From positions 8,995,951-9,059,950 of the forward strand of contig OZ036006.1 in assembly GCA_964035015.1 (NCBI GenBank): 64,000 nt of DNA, written 5' to 3'. This DNA comes from Corallium rubrum (Eukaryota; Cnidaria; Anthozoa; Scleralcyonacea; Coralliidae). Numbering within the stretch: the stretch's first letter is position 1; the number at the start of each line of letters is the position of its first letter. The translations under genes and the position numbers were made by a program. The notes beneath the pieces were generated by a model. That model was not told the DNA's origin. It did no database searches and worked only from the letters and a program-made list of their open reading frames with translations. Below are positions 14,926 to 24,759 of the stretch, in pieces.

Positions 14926-15166
14926 AGATAGAATAGAATAGAATAGAATAGAATAGAATAGAATAGAATAGAATAAAATAGAATAGAATAGAATAGAATA
15001 GAATAGAATAGAATAGAATAGAATAGAATAGAATAGAATAGAATAGAATAATTTATTTAACCACGTTTCGCCTATGAGCTATTAAAGCTCGTTCAAAATA
15101 CGATCGTGAGAATTACATTATATTACATTACATTACATTACATTACATTACATTACATTACATTAC
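14926..15166. repeat. GAATA and ATTAC pentanucleotide tracts
   Basis: (GAATA)n at about 14929-15049, a 60-bp spacer, then (CATTA)n at about 15110-15166. The spacer includes GTTTCGCCTATGAGCTATTA. Confidence 0.9.
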
Positions 15167-15199
15167 ATATAATAAATATTTTAAAAAAATCAAAAATGT

Positions 15200-15338
15200 A
15201 TATGGTATTGCTAAAATACAATATTGTTGAGCTTGCTTCTAAATTCATTAAAGTTTACGGATTGACGAACATCGAGAGGAAGATTATTCCAATACTTACT
15301 AACTACATAAGAATAAGACTTTTTGATCCACATTAAGT
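15200..15338 (-). pseudogene. LINE reverse-transcriptase C-terminal fragment
   Basis: The minus strand reads SYSYVVSKYWNNLPLDVRQS followed by a Phe-x-x-Phe-Arg-Ser-Lys-Leu motif. This matches the usual C-terminal end of CR1/Jockey-type LINE proteins (aromatic, WN-x-LP, IR, then F-x-x-x-L). The upstream part is missing because an ACTACA repeat begins at 15339. It is a dead fragment. Confidence 0.65.
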
Positions 15339-15456
15339 TAACTACAACTACAACTACAACTACAACTACAACTACAACTACAACTACAACTACAACTACA
15401 ACTACAACTACAACTACAACTACAACTACAACTACAACTACAACCACAACCACAAG
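15339..15456. repeat. ACTACA hexanucleotide repeat
   Basis: (CTACAA)n of about 19 units, with two CCACAA variants at the right end. It abuts a LINE fragment on one side and 5S-like sequence on the other. Confidence 0.9.
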
Positions 15457-15536
15457 ATCAACTACAACTCCAAGACCAACAACCTTGGGTTGTTCCCAAG
15501 CGGTCACCTATCGGCCAAGTACTAAACCCATCTAAC
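15457..15536 (-). repeat. 5S-rRNA-derived repeat fragment
   Basis: Plus-strand TTCCCAAGCGGTCACC followed by CCAAGTACTAA is the reverse complement of the 3' half of 5S rRNA, including the box C region (AGTACTTGG, GGTGACCGCTTGGGAA). A short insertion interrupts it. The left flank AGATCAACTACAACTC also occurs beside the better copy at 62205-62395, so both belong to one repeat, probably a 5S-headed SINE. Confidence 0.55.
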
Positions 15537-15539
15537 CAA

Positions 15540-15690
15540 ATTACAGCGCAATATAGTACCACAGTATAGCACAATACAGTACAGTACAATATAGTACAGT
15601 ACAATACAATACACTACAGTACAATACAGTACAATGCAGTACAGTACAATACAATACAGTACAGTACAGTACAATACAGTACAATACGCG
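15540..15690. repeat. CAGTA tract
   Basis: Degenerate (CAGTA)/(CAATA) units, the same motif as 13.4-14.8 kb. Confidence 0.85.
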
Positions 15691-15989
15691 AAATATCACT
15701 GCAACTCTAATTCTTATAAAAGGTTTTCAATGAACTTAGTCTGAGATAAATTTGTGGCTAAACTACATTTATTTCTGTTGAGCTTTCGGTCTATCGACGC
15801 AGGCTTTCATATATTGCTCTGATGGAAGTCAACAGAGTAAATAAACCTTTCTTCTCTATTAGTTAGGTACAATGTTTTATGTTATAATTTTAAACAAATG
15901 TTTATATTTCTTCTTTGTTTAAACGATGATTACAATTCAAAAAGTCAAAAATTATAATAAAACTTACACAATATACAACATACATACAA

Positions 15990-16535
15990 TATAGAAATAA
16001 TACTAAAAACAGCAAGTAATGCTGCGGGTTAGACTGCGAGAATTATTACAATTTGGACCTATAGTTTTGAAAGAACGTGGATCGTCAGGGTTATAGGTAT
16101 TCACAAGAGCAGTAAAGTAGTAGCTGAGCATTAGAGATCTAAATGTTGCCAGTTCTAGTGCATTGAAATTAATATTGGTAAGTTCGTTAATGAGCGTGTT
16201 CCATATTCTTGTAGTTCTGTTGAAGTATGATCTCTGGAAAGTGGTAGTTCTGCATTTACGAATGATGAGTGGACAGAGTTAGAGTTAGAATTTGATCGAG
16301 TAGGTTTTGAACAGCGGACCACAGAGGGGATTACAGTAGGATTCAGATTTATTAAGCCTTTGGTTGCTTTGGAAAAAAAAAACATGTCCAAGTATTCATG
16401 CCAATAACATAATGGTAGAAGATCGAGGTTAATAAGTCGTTCTTTATAGGATTGGTCACAAGAAAAATGCAAGTTCAGGATATTTTTCGATGCAACGAGG
16501 GTAGAGTGTTCTTTCGCTGATTTCAAGTACAACTG
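15990..16535 (-). pseudogene. LINE reverse-transcriptase 3' fragment
   Basis: Minus-strand frames read YKERLINLDLLPLCYWHEYL, an FF-x-K-x-x-x-GLINL segment, TRSNSNS, then RTS-like and WN-like motifs. These are the usual order in the C-terminal part of CR1/L2-type LINE ORF2 after the RT thumb. A 125-codon frame covers 16155-16532; homology continues out of frame to about 15990. No RT catalytic motif is included. It is a 5'-truncated, inactive copy. Confidence 0.7.
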
Positions 16536-16870
16536 TTACAAAACTGTGCTTCGTTTGACTTAAATTTTCGAAGGAAATTTGAAGGAAATTTTGATATTTT
16601 TGGAAGAAATTTTGGTCAAAATCAGGACAAAAAAAGGAAATTTCAGATTTTCAAAGTGGAATTAAGCACTGATGCTGTTGCATGCAACGGACGCAAATTG
16701 GCGCTAGAAATTAGCTCGAAGGTCTGTTTTATTTTTCAAGATTAGAAATGAGCTCGTTTAAAATAGACAAAACAGAGGAAAATAGTGGGCAGAGATCCGG
16801 GGACGTAATAGAATTAATGTGACAGATCATGAGTCACAAACAAACCCGATAGGGACTCAGGCAATATTAA

Positions 16871-17344
16871 AGTGCACATGAAACGAAAATTAAGTTTGTC
16901 TTATTTGAAAGAACACTTAAAATGATAGAGTAACATCTTTTGCAGTTTTTCGTTTCCTTGCTTCGTTCTTGAGATATTTCAGTTTGTTTGAAATGTAAAT
17001 TAAACAACTTGACGTCACATGTGCATAATGGTCATCAGAGAAGGTTATATATCTTTGCTATTATCAAACCAAACTTAATTCGAAGGAATTATGTGCGTGT
17101 GTTTCTCTCACAACGCCAAACATGTAGAATCTTCAAGTGATTATGTTTGATAATAGCAAAGATATATAACCTTCTCTGATAACTCAATATGCACATGTGA
17201 CGTCAAGTTGTTTAATTTGCATTTCAAACAAACTGAAATATCTCAAGAACGAAGCAAGGAAACGAAAAACTGCAAAAGATGTTACTCTATCATTTTAAGT
17301 GTTCTTTCAAATAAGACAAACTTAATTTTCGTTTCATGTGTACT
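16871..17344. mobile_element. Foldback element with TTAA target duplication
   Basis: The left arm AGTGCACATGAAACGAAAAT pairs with the right arm ATTTTCGTTTCATGTGTACT. The arms run about 200 bp each with few mismatches around an ~80-bp loop. TTAA lies directly outside both ends (16867-16870 and 17345-17348). The TTAA duplication points to piggyBac or Kolobok mobilisation. There is no ORF, so it is non-autonomous. Confidence 0.8.
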
Positions 17345-17611
17345 TTAAGTCGCACAACACTGTTTGGACTTACTTCGAAGAGACACAAAGAATAAACAGA
17401 GCTTCGTATAGAACGGAAAGAACTGCCTCTCAAATATATTTTTTATACGTTGTTATTTTTTAAGATCCTTAATTTATATCATTACTCCAAACAAACAAGT
17501 ACATCTAAACTAATATACGCTGTTCACTTGCTGTTTATACTAACACTTCTAAAACTCATTAATAATTCATGAGGAAAATTCAAAAGAAATTAATGTTTAA
17601 TCAATCTCTGT

Positions 17612-17735
17612 TTACCCCGGTACAGAACTGATATCAGTGTCTGTAAATGTGATACAGAACTGTTTAATAAAACATCAGTTCACTTCTGTATCACATTTAC
17701 AGACACTGATCATATCAGTTCTGTAGCAAGTGTAC
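17612..17735. mobile_element. Small foldback element
   Basis: TACAGAACTGATATCAGTGT and TGTCTGTAAATGTGATACAG are mirrored by CTGTATCACATTTACAGACA and CTGATCATATCAGTTCTGTA. No ORF. Confidence 0.65.
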
Positions 17736-18013
17736 AGACACTTCGCATTCAACTATCTTGAGTGAGGTACGCTGGTAGCGTCCTCATACAAGATGAAGAT
17801 GCAAACATTTGTTGCCGAACAACATTTGTTGAATAACAAATGATGATCAGTATGGCGATTTATGCCACGTCACGTAGAATAGAAAATGTGGAACTAATAT
17901 TAAATTAAAGCGCATGATCGAATCACTAATTTAATATTCGTAGCCTATTAAACCTTACCTCGAAGGTTTATCAGCTGTTAACATGATTTATTTTTGTTTA
18001 GTTACCTTAATAG

Positions 18014-18135
18014 GCGTTTTAGAAGTCATTTACAGAATGAGTGTCCGTTCTGTATCGGGATACAGGCACTCGGCTTCGAATCGTGTCTGTATACCCCGAT
18101 ACAGAACGGTCACTCATTCTGTAAATAGTACTTAT
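18014..18135. mobile_element. Small foldback element
   Basis: The left arm contains ATTTACAGAATGAGTGTCCG and CTGTATCGGGATACAG; the right arm contains CCCCGATACAGAACGG and CACTCATTCTGTAAAT. It lies just upstream of a hammerhead-like motif. Confidence 0.65.
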
Positions 18136-18141
18136 ACACTT

Positions 18142-18175
18142 TACTCTGATGAAGAGCTCAGCTCCAAACGTCAGT
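18142..18175 (+). ncRNA. Hammerhead-like motif, degenerate
   Basis: TACT, CTGATGA, A, GAGC-TCA-GCTC, CAAACGTC, AGTA. Stem I (TACT/AGTA) and stem II (four perfect pairs) are intact. The conserved GAAA is CAAA, so the copy should be inactive. It is a single copy of the motif that recurs every 120 bp from 18969. Confidence 0.4.
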
Positions 18176-18871
18176 AGTACATAACCAGAAATTTTGGTCA
18201 TTTGTGCCGCTCCTCTCTGTCGCCTAATAATATAATTATGTATTCTAATAATGCGTTTGATTCTATTGCATGCTAGTGTACTCTCATTATTCAGGTCATT
18301 GAGTTCTTTGGAATCTGCCTAAATCGTGCATGTATGTATATGGCTATAAGAACTGTGAAATCAAGCAAGCTCAAACGCTTTTGGAAGTGCTATGCTAGGG
18401 ACAAATCAGGATCTTTATGTGCTCAGGAAGTAGACTGACTCATGCCGAATGCATTGCGATCTGGAGACTTCGCATTGCCCGTAACGTTGTTGGTCAATTT
18501 CTAACACCTGTTTACAAAGATTACTATGGCTAACACTATGGATAGTGGCGCTTTTAGTGCAAAAATAAGACGAGCTAGGGAAGTATACTTTGTCGTCGAG
18601 CTAAGAAAAAGTTTTTTAGATACAATTGTTGCTTAGTCTATGCTGAAGTCAGATGGATCTGGAGAAAGAAGAAACGTATCACCGTTTAAGCAAAATTTGA
18701 ATTATTGTATGTTCTTCCTATTATTTACTGTTGAGAATCTCCATTATTATGGTCGTTAATGCGCACGCGCGCCACCATCTTGTCCCAAATTTCTAGAAAT
18801 GATTTCTATAATGGTGATATATAGATGTGACAGAAAATACTGATTAATAAATTCACTTTCGCTTCTCGTCT

Positions 18872-19436
18872 CGTCAGTATTTCGTTATCAAAACTATTCT
18901 CAGCAGTTTACCGCCTTTTCACTTTGCTCTATCTAAAACACTGCCTACACAACACTCTACATTTTACTCTGATGAAGGACTCTGCTCGAAACGTCAATAT
19001 TTCGTTATTAAAACTATTCTCAGCAGTTTACCATCTTTTCACTTTGCTCTATCGAAAACACTGCCTGCACAGCACTCTACTTTTTACTCTGATGAAGGGC
19101 TCTGCTTGAAACGTCAGTATTTCGTTATTAAAACTATTCTCAGCAGTTTACCATCTTTTCACTTTGCTCTATCTAAAACACTGCCTACACAGCACTCTAC
19201 TTTTTACTCTGATGAAGGGCTCTGCTCGAAACGTCAGTATTTCGTTATTAAAACTATTCTCAGCAATTTACCATCTTTTCACTTTGCTCTATCTAAAACA
19301 ATGCCTACACAACACTCTACTTTTTACTCTGATGAAGAGCTCCGCTTGAAACGTCAGTATTTCGTTATCAAAACTATTCTCAGCAGTTTACAATCTTTTC
19401 ACTTTGCCCTGTTAGTCAAAACACTCTACTTTTTAG
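18872..19436 (+). repeat. 120-bp tandem array with a hammerhead-like core per unit
   Basis: Between four and five units. CTGATGA starts at 18969, 19089, 19209 and 19329, exactly 120 bp apart. Each unit also has AAAACTATTCTCAGCAGTTT and CACTGCCTACACAGCACTCT. The core reads TACT, CTGATGA, A, GGGCTCTGCTC-type stem II, GAAACGTC, AGTA. Stem I strands TACT and AGTA pair in three of the four copies; the first has AATA. The first three units have GGAC or GGGC in stem II and the fourth GAGC. Exact spacing and one ribozyme-like motif per unit resemble retrozyme or Penelope-terminal tandem repeats. Frames through it are open by chance of the repeat and have no coding features. Confidence 0.7.
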
Positions 19437-19801
19437 CACTAATAGAGCCTTCTCGTCGCTATGCATGATGTACAAGTATGATATGTGTTAATGGCAGAGC
19501 ACAGCTGTGTCACTTAGTCACTTAAATTATGGTAGCTTGCGCCGCAGACGTCCAAAAAAACCCAATGATGGCAGCGTCAGTGAAAAACAATGTGAGTGCT
19601 GACGTTGTTTTTTCCGTTGTTATCGAACCACCGCTAGCAATATCCCAGCAACGTACGTCCTTCGTACGAAACACTTTCAGGTCGCCAATGCATGGATCGT
19701 ATTTGTTCTTTGGCTTTGGCGTATTTCAAAATTAGAAACAAGTTTCAATTAGTTAGTTTCAGGACTGGGCACAGTCTAAGGTATAAGTACCTTAATTAAC
19801 C

Positions 19802-20099
19802 CATAGTCAATCGAGATATGGTCTGGAAACTCGGCAAACTTCAAAGCGCCTATAATGAGCTGTGATTTTATGTTGAACCATAGCTTACACCGTGCACATC
19901 CTTTGTTTTAGGTTTATTAATATTTAAATAGCACGGTTGAGTGATTGAACTAAAACGTTGCCATTGGACAATTTGTTCATTATACTAAAATACAATGTGT
20001 TCAGTGACCGTGCACCGTGCACAAAAATGTATAAAGGCGAACAAAAAGATAGACCAAAGACTTTAGCTGAGTTTCCAGACCATATCTCGATTGACTATG
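19802..20099 (+). mobile_element. 298-bp MITE with 31-bp TIRs, copy A
   Basis: The ends are 31-bp inverted repeats (CATAGTCAATCGAGATATGG... and its mirror ending GACTATG). A 7-bp target duplication ATTAACC flanks it (19795-19801 and 20100-20106). Copies B (29012-29308, inverted) and C (53968-54265) are near identical in length and also have 7-bp duplications. No ORF. A 7-bp duplication with a CA-terminal 31-bp TIR best fits the P superfamily, but this is inferred. Confidence 0.85.
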
Positions 20100-20122
20100 A
20101 TTAACCTTGCTCCGCTATCTGA

Positions 20123-20195
20123 GTTCTAGTGGCTCAATGGTTAGAGCGTCTGGCTAGTATTCAGAAGGTTGTGGGTTCGAGTCCCGCTTAGAGCT
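20123..20195 (+). tRNA. tRNA-Thr(AGT)-like sequence
   Basis: It folds as a full cloverleaf. Acceptor GTTCTAG pairs with TTAGAGC (two G.T pairs), D stem GCTC with GAGC, anticodon stem TCTGG with TCAGA around loop CTAGTAT (anticodon AGT), and T stem GTGGG with CCCGC around TTCGAGT. The A box TGGCTCAATGG and B box GGTTCGAGTCC are good, and a T5 run follows at 20202. It could be a working tRNA-Thr gene. It could also be the head of a tRNA-derived SINE, because TGGCTCAATGGTTAGAG recurs in the SINE at 62.8-63.3 kb. Confidence 0.5.
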
Positions 20196-20329
20196 CTAAG
20201 TTTTTCTGAGTATTACTAACACAGCTTGTACAGCAAACAACTGACAATTATTAAGTTTCAATTAACCTCTTTCTTTCGCTTCAATTCCTGCACTATCGAG
20301 AGCCCTCCCCTAGTTGACAAGCAAAATCG

Positions 20330-21210
20330 CGTACCGTCACACGGAGCAAAATCAAGACAGTTGTCAGCCACATCTGAGCACTGTTAAATTACAAAGTCAG
20401 ACAATCTATTTCGATACCAAACAATGTGCAAGAACACTTGTGGTAGGCCGAGTCTTTCGGCTCGATTGTGTTTTTTTTCTTTTTGGGTGTCACGATTTTG
20501 CATTTCAGTGGCACTTTCCGCTACAATTCATACTTCTGGTGAGTTGTTAGCCATGTGATGGAGTGAGGCCGTGAGGCATGTTGTAAGTTCTTTGCTCCGT
20601 TTGCTTCTGGAGTTGGACTTCATCATTGGTTTGGGGATGAAGTGCTCGCAATGGTCACCTTCAAGCCCATAGACTCAGCTTATTTTATGTAAATATAATG
20701 ATCAGTCGAATCGTAAGAACTGTCCAAGGGGATTATGGCCCCTTGGTTCAGGTCGATGTCTTAGGGGGTCGCTACCCCTTTGGCAGGATATGTCCTACTC
20801 GGGGATTATCACCCCTATAGGGCATTAGCAGAGTCCTAATGGGGATTATATACCCCAGGACAACAATCTAAGGCCATGAAATAATGAGTCGTTGGAATGA
20901 TGTTTGACCACAATTTTAGACAATCGAAGTACTTCACCCCAAACCCCTTCTCCCACAAAACTTTGTGTGTGTGTGCCATTAGTATTTGCTTGATTGTTTG
21001 GCCTTTCCTTTTAAAGAACCGCTTGAATCATTAAGTGAACGTTGTCTCATTAACTTTAATTTATATATTAGCACATGTAAATTGGCTTAAAATCAAGACA
21101 GTTGTCAGCCACATCTGAGCACTGTTAAACTACAAAGTCAGACAGTCTATTTCGAAATCTACCAACAATGTGAAAGGACACTTGTGGTAGGCCGAGTCTA
21201 GGTTTTGGCT
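20330..21210 (+). repeat. Duplicated segments flanking a hairpin cluster
   Basis: About 105 bp beginning AATCAAGACAGTTGTCAGCC occurs at about 20350-20455 and again at 21092-21200. Another segment (GAGTTGTTAGCC, GTGATGGAGTGA, GCATGTTGTAAGTTCTTTGC) occurs at about 20540-20620 and 22030-22110. Pairs differ by a few bases, so the duplication is fairly recent. No coding potential seen. Confidence 0.7.
20727..20875. repeat. Cluster of short G4/C4 hairpins
   Basis: Successive mini-palindromes GGGGATTATGGCCCC, GGGGGTCGCTACCCC, AGGATATGTCCT, GGGGATTATCACCCC and GGGGATTATATACCCC lie within about 150 bp. Stems of 4-6 bp enclose loops of similar size, and three loops begin with ATTAT. Confidence 0.7.
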
Positions 21211-21244
21211 AGGTTTTTTTTTGCACTTTTCACTTCCACTACTA

Positions 21245-22022
21245 TTCACTGATACTTAGCGCGCACGACTGGGGCTTGCGAGACAAAACCTTATTAGATC
21301 TCTCAAAGGTAAAAAGTGCAATAGGGCAATCCATGTTCAAGTATGCAGCTGCAAAGGATTGGAACTCTTTGCCTTTGGAATTAAGATAACTTACATCTAT
21401 CTCTAGTTTTAAACGTAGTATTTCCATGCACCTATTAGAAACTGACAACAATACTCACATTTGTAGTTTATAAATTTCCCATAACTGTTATTTTTAATGA
21501 GGTTATGCAATAACCAAGGTTAACAGGCAAGGAACGGCGCGCGGAGAATGGGGAGAATCAGCGTGAGAGTGTTCGATAACTAGAGATGCATTGGCCAGCA
21601 AGGAGTCATTACGCCTTTAGTCGGCATACTGGCGATTTGAGGAAAACATTAACAGCGAACATATTGCATCCCACCATCCCACCCTAATCAATCAAAGCAA
21701 ATTGCAATTTCCACCGAAAGTATTTTCGGTGTGATAGGTGCAGACATGCAATGGTGGTCAGGTCAAGGATGGAATTCGACACGTAGTGTGGGGACCTGAA
21801 TCCAAGTAACAACAAATCGCAGCATATCCTGTAATCATGTATGCACCTAACCATCCACAAGGGTAAGTATAGTGACTGTAGATGTTAATTAATTTTGTTC
21901 ACTTTGTATTAATGATTAGTTATTATCTATAATTAAACACTGTTCTCCTGTTAATACCAGCATTTATGCTGATAGGATCTTCAACAGTTTAAATAAAGAT
22001 TGTATTATTATTATTATTATTA
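21245..22022 (+). pseudogene. LINE 3' fragment with ATT tail
   Basis: Plus-strand frames near 21255-21460 read SMFKYAAAKDWNSLPLELR followed by an in-frame stop, then SFKRSISMHLLET. This is the usual C-terminus of CR1/Jockey-type LINE proteins, with one nonsense change. Downstream AT-rich sequence ends in AAATAAAGATTG(TATTATT)n at about 21994-22022, a typical LINE 3' end. The stretch between (about 21540-21860) is unassigned. Confidence 0.6.
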
Positions 22023-22104
22023 CTTCCAGTGAGTTGTTAGCCGTGTGATGGAGTGAAGCCGTGAGGCATGTTGTAAGTTCTTTGCTCCTTTTGCTTTTGG
22101 AGTT

Positions 22105-22897
22105 GGACGAGCCCTTAAAGCAGCCAAGACGCTTCATATTCATATTCTTGAATATTGTTGCGCGGTCTGGAGTACTTCCATCCGGCCCCTCTACCTCTCA
22201 GACAAGCTAGAAAAGATACAGCGTCGTGCTTTACGTACTCTCTAACCGTATTTGTCTTACTCCGCTGCCCTTAAAACCTCTGCTCTACCTCGCCTGTCTG
22301 ATCGCCGTGACGTTCTTTGCATGAAAATCCTGAACAAAATTTCTGTACCATCCTCGCGCCTCAACCATCTCCTACCTCCGACCCGGGCCGCGTCACACGG
22401 TAGAGCGTTGCGATACACCAGTCATTATAGCCTCTTTAGATGCACAACCGACAGGTTCAAGAAGAGATATAGTAAGGTTAGATTATACTGCCGAAACAGA
22501 GAAGGTAGGAGTCTAGACTCCTACGTTCTCTGTTTCGGCAGTATATCTAACCTTACTATATTTCGATTGTTGTTTCTACACTGCCTACACAGCACGCAAC
22601 TTTTATTACACTATTTAGGTTCAAGAAGAGTTTCTAATCTTCCCATCAATGTGTTAATCGAACTGTAAATAATTACTGATTGTCTTAATATTTGTAGCAT
22701 AGCTTTTATAAATTGTTTTCCCTTTGTATTATAGCTGAATTAGTTATTGTAATTTATCTATTTAATATTGTAATACCTGTTCCTCGAAACTTTTTAAATT
22801 GTTACTTTTATTGTTTTATCATTGTAAAAATACGGCAATTCACGCTAAGTGCGAAAGTATTTTAAATAAACCATCTATTATTATTATTATTATTAAA
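22105..22897 (+). pseudogene. CR1/Jockey-like LINE 3' fragment, interrupted by insertion
   Basis: It reads RALKAAKTLHIHILEYCCAV, WSTS, LSDKLEKIQRRALRTL, then a stop or frame change, then SALPRLSDRRDVLCMKILNK, PSSRLNHLLPP and a TDRFKK motif. These are classic post-RT motifs of CR1/Jockey ORF2. A 150-bp foldback insertion (22467-22616) splits the FKK motif. The 3' UTR ends TTTTAAATAAACCATC(TATTATT)n at about 22897. It is 5'-truncated and inactive. Confidence 0.8.
22467..22616 (+). mobile_element. 150-bp insertion with 14-bp target duplication
   Basis: AGGTTCAAGAAGAG lies on both sides (22453-22466 and 22617-22630). The insert holds an inverted repeat around GTCTAGAC, with arms containing TCTGTTTCGGCAGTATA and TAACCTTACTATAT, then CACTGCCTACACAGCACGCA, which also occurs in each 120-bp unit at 18.9-19.4 kb. 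A 14-bp duplication of ordinary host sequence indicates retrotransposition or another staggered-break insertion. It dates later than the LINE. Confidence 0.8.
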
Positions 22898-23230
22898 TAG
22901 GTCTATTCACTAGTCTATTCAATACGCATGACATTGTTTCTAAGAACAACTCACCAATCGCTCTCGTCCATCTCGATAGTGCTGATTTCTCTCAGATACG
23001 GCGAGTAACTCCAGGAAAAATTAACCACATAACAAAAGCTTGTAAAATCTACAAGAGAAAGAGGTCATTTAAAATTAACATAAAGGTATATTAAGGTCTT
23101 CGTATAGGTTTTCAGGGTCATTTCTGTAAACAACTTTCAATTCGTCAGAATAATTTATGCCACAAAAATAAAATAGATATCGTTAGAAAGCTATTAATTT
23201 GTAGAATACAATGGTGTCTTTGGTTTCGCG

Positions 23231-23650
23231 ATAAACACAACCGTTAATAGTTGTGAATTTTTTAATTAAAACCAGAGGACTTCACTCGGGGCGACTCAAG
23301 AAAACAGCGTTTTTAATATTTTGTTCAAAATCTTTTTTTGTAGTTTGATTCCGAGATAAATTTCCAGCAAAACGGTGTCAGCGTTTTTTGATATGTCGAG
23401 TTTTGCCGATTTTATTGACAACCAAAGTTAAAAATGCTGTTTTTCGACCAATATTCGGACAAAATAAGGAATAAATTCGAAACCAGGCAATAAATAAAAA
23501 ACCGCTGACACCGTTTTGCTGGACATTTATCTCGGAATGGAACTGTGAAAAATTTTTTTGAACAAAATGAAACGCTTTGTTCTTAAGTCGCCCCGAGTGA
23601 AGCCCTCTGGTTTTAATTAAAAAATTCACAAATATTAACGGTTTGTTTAT
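23231..23650. mobile_element. ~420-bp foldback element
   Basis: The arms are long inverted repeats. Left: TTTTAATTAAAACCAGAGG, TTCACTCGGGGCGACT, CAGCAAAACGGTGTCAGCG. Right: CGCTGACACCGTTTTGCTGG, GTCGCCCCGAGTGAAG, CCTCTGGTTTTAATTAAAAA. The loop is about 90 bp. No ORF. Confidence 0.75.
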
Positions 23651-23943
23651 ATTTTGACCAACGTACAAGTTTCTGTAGTGCCCTTTTGTGCGTTTATTGT
23701 ATTGTTTTACGCTATTATAGGGCAACTTTGTTATATATTAGGCCCTGTGTCTGTTCATACATGAAGTGGATTGACTGCACCAACTTCATCGCTCTGCGTA
23801 TCAAGTCAAACCGTATTTACATGAATCAAATTGGAGACATTCAAGCCGATTCAAGCTTGAATCTCAAGCCAATCCACTCCACTGCGTGGATTGACTTCAG
23901 CCATTCGTTTCGATCAGATCGAAAACTTTCAATCTTCTTCATG

Positions 23944-24360
23944 TAAAGAAGAAGAAGAAGAAGAAGAAGAAGAAGAAGAAGAAGAAGAAGAAGAAGAAGA
24001 AGAAGAAGAAGAAGAAGAAGAAGAAGAAGAAGAAGAAGAAGAAGAAGAAGAAGAAGAAGAAGAAGAAGAAGAAGAAGAAGAAGAAGAAGAAGAAGAAGAA
24101 GAAGAAGAAGAAGAAGAAGAAGACGAAGACGAAGGAGGAGGAGGAGGAGGAGGAGAAGAAGAAGAAGAAGAAGAAGAAGAAGAAGAAGAAGAAGAAGAAG
24201 AAGAAGAAGAAGAAGAAGAAGAAGAAGAAGAAGAAGAAGAAGAAGAAGAAGAAGGAGAAGGAGAAGGAGAAGGAGAAGGAGAAGAAGAAGAAGAAGAAGA
24301 AGAAGAAGAAGAAGAAGAAGAAGAAGAAGAAGAAGAAGAAGAAGAAGAAGAAGAAGACAA
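23944..24360. repeat. GAA/TTC microsatellite, ~415 bp
   Basis: Nearly pure (GAA)n on the plus strand, with short GAC, GGA and GGAGAA interruptions at about 24122-24150 and 24253-24285. It is an unbroken purine strand of over 400 nt. The Glu, Ser, Leu and Phe runs in its frames are translation of the repeat. Confidence 0.97.
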
Positions 24361-24575
24361 GTAAAAACAACATGCGAGATTTGACTTGAACACTCAATCC
24401 GATTCATGTAAACAAGAAATGCTAAAATAGAATTACGTAACTCTGAACGGCAAACTCGCAAATATGAGCGCGCCTTTCAAACGATTTCCGAAAACACCAA
24501 AAGATTAATTACACGCGTCTTCTCCGCATCCGAGCCTCTGCGGAGAAGAGGGAGTTCGCAGTAATTTAAACAGAT

Positions 24576-24720
24576 TATAATAATAATAATATTTATTAGG
24601 GAAAAAGCAAATTAATAAATCAAATTAGCCAAAGCCAGAGGCTTATGCGGCTTAGGTCAGTTAGAAAAAATATTTTTTGATTTAAATAAGGTTGGAGAAA
24701 TTACGTAACAATCATCGCTG
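24576..24720 (-). repeat. Possible LINE 3' end, reversed
   Basis: Plus-strand ATAATAATAATAATATTTATT followed by AAAGCCAGAGGCTTATGCGG is the mirror of a LINE-type tail. There is too little sequence to name a family. Confidence 0.3.
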
Positions 24721-24759
24721 TTCTTTCAAAGCAATGTAATTAGCTGGTTAATAAAAGTA

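Noticed and set aside
18872..19436. CRISPR-like regular spacing
   Set aside because: The whole 120-bp unit is repeated and has no unique spacers, in a clearly eukaryotic setting with introns. The same applies to the 107-bp array.
23841..24461. Poly-Glu, poly-Ser, poly-Leu and poly-Phe frames
   Set aside because: All come from the GAA/TTC microsatellite.
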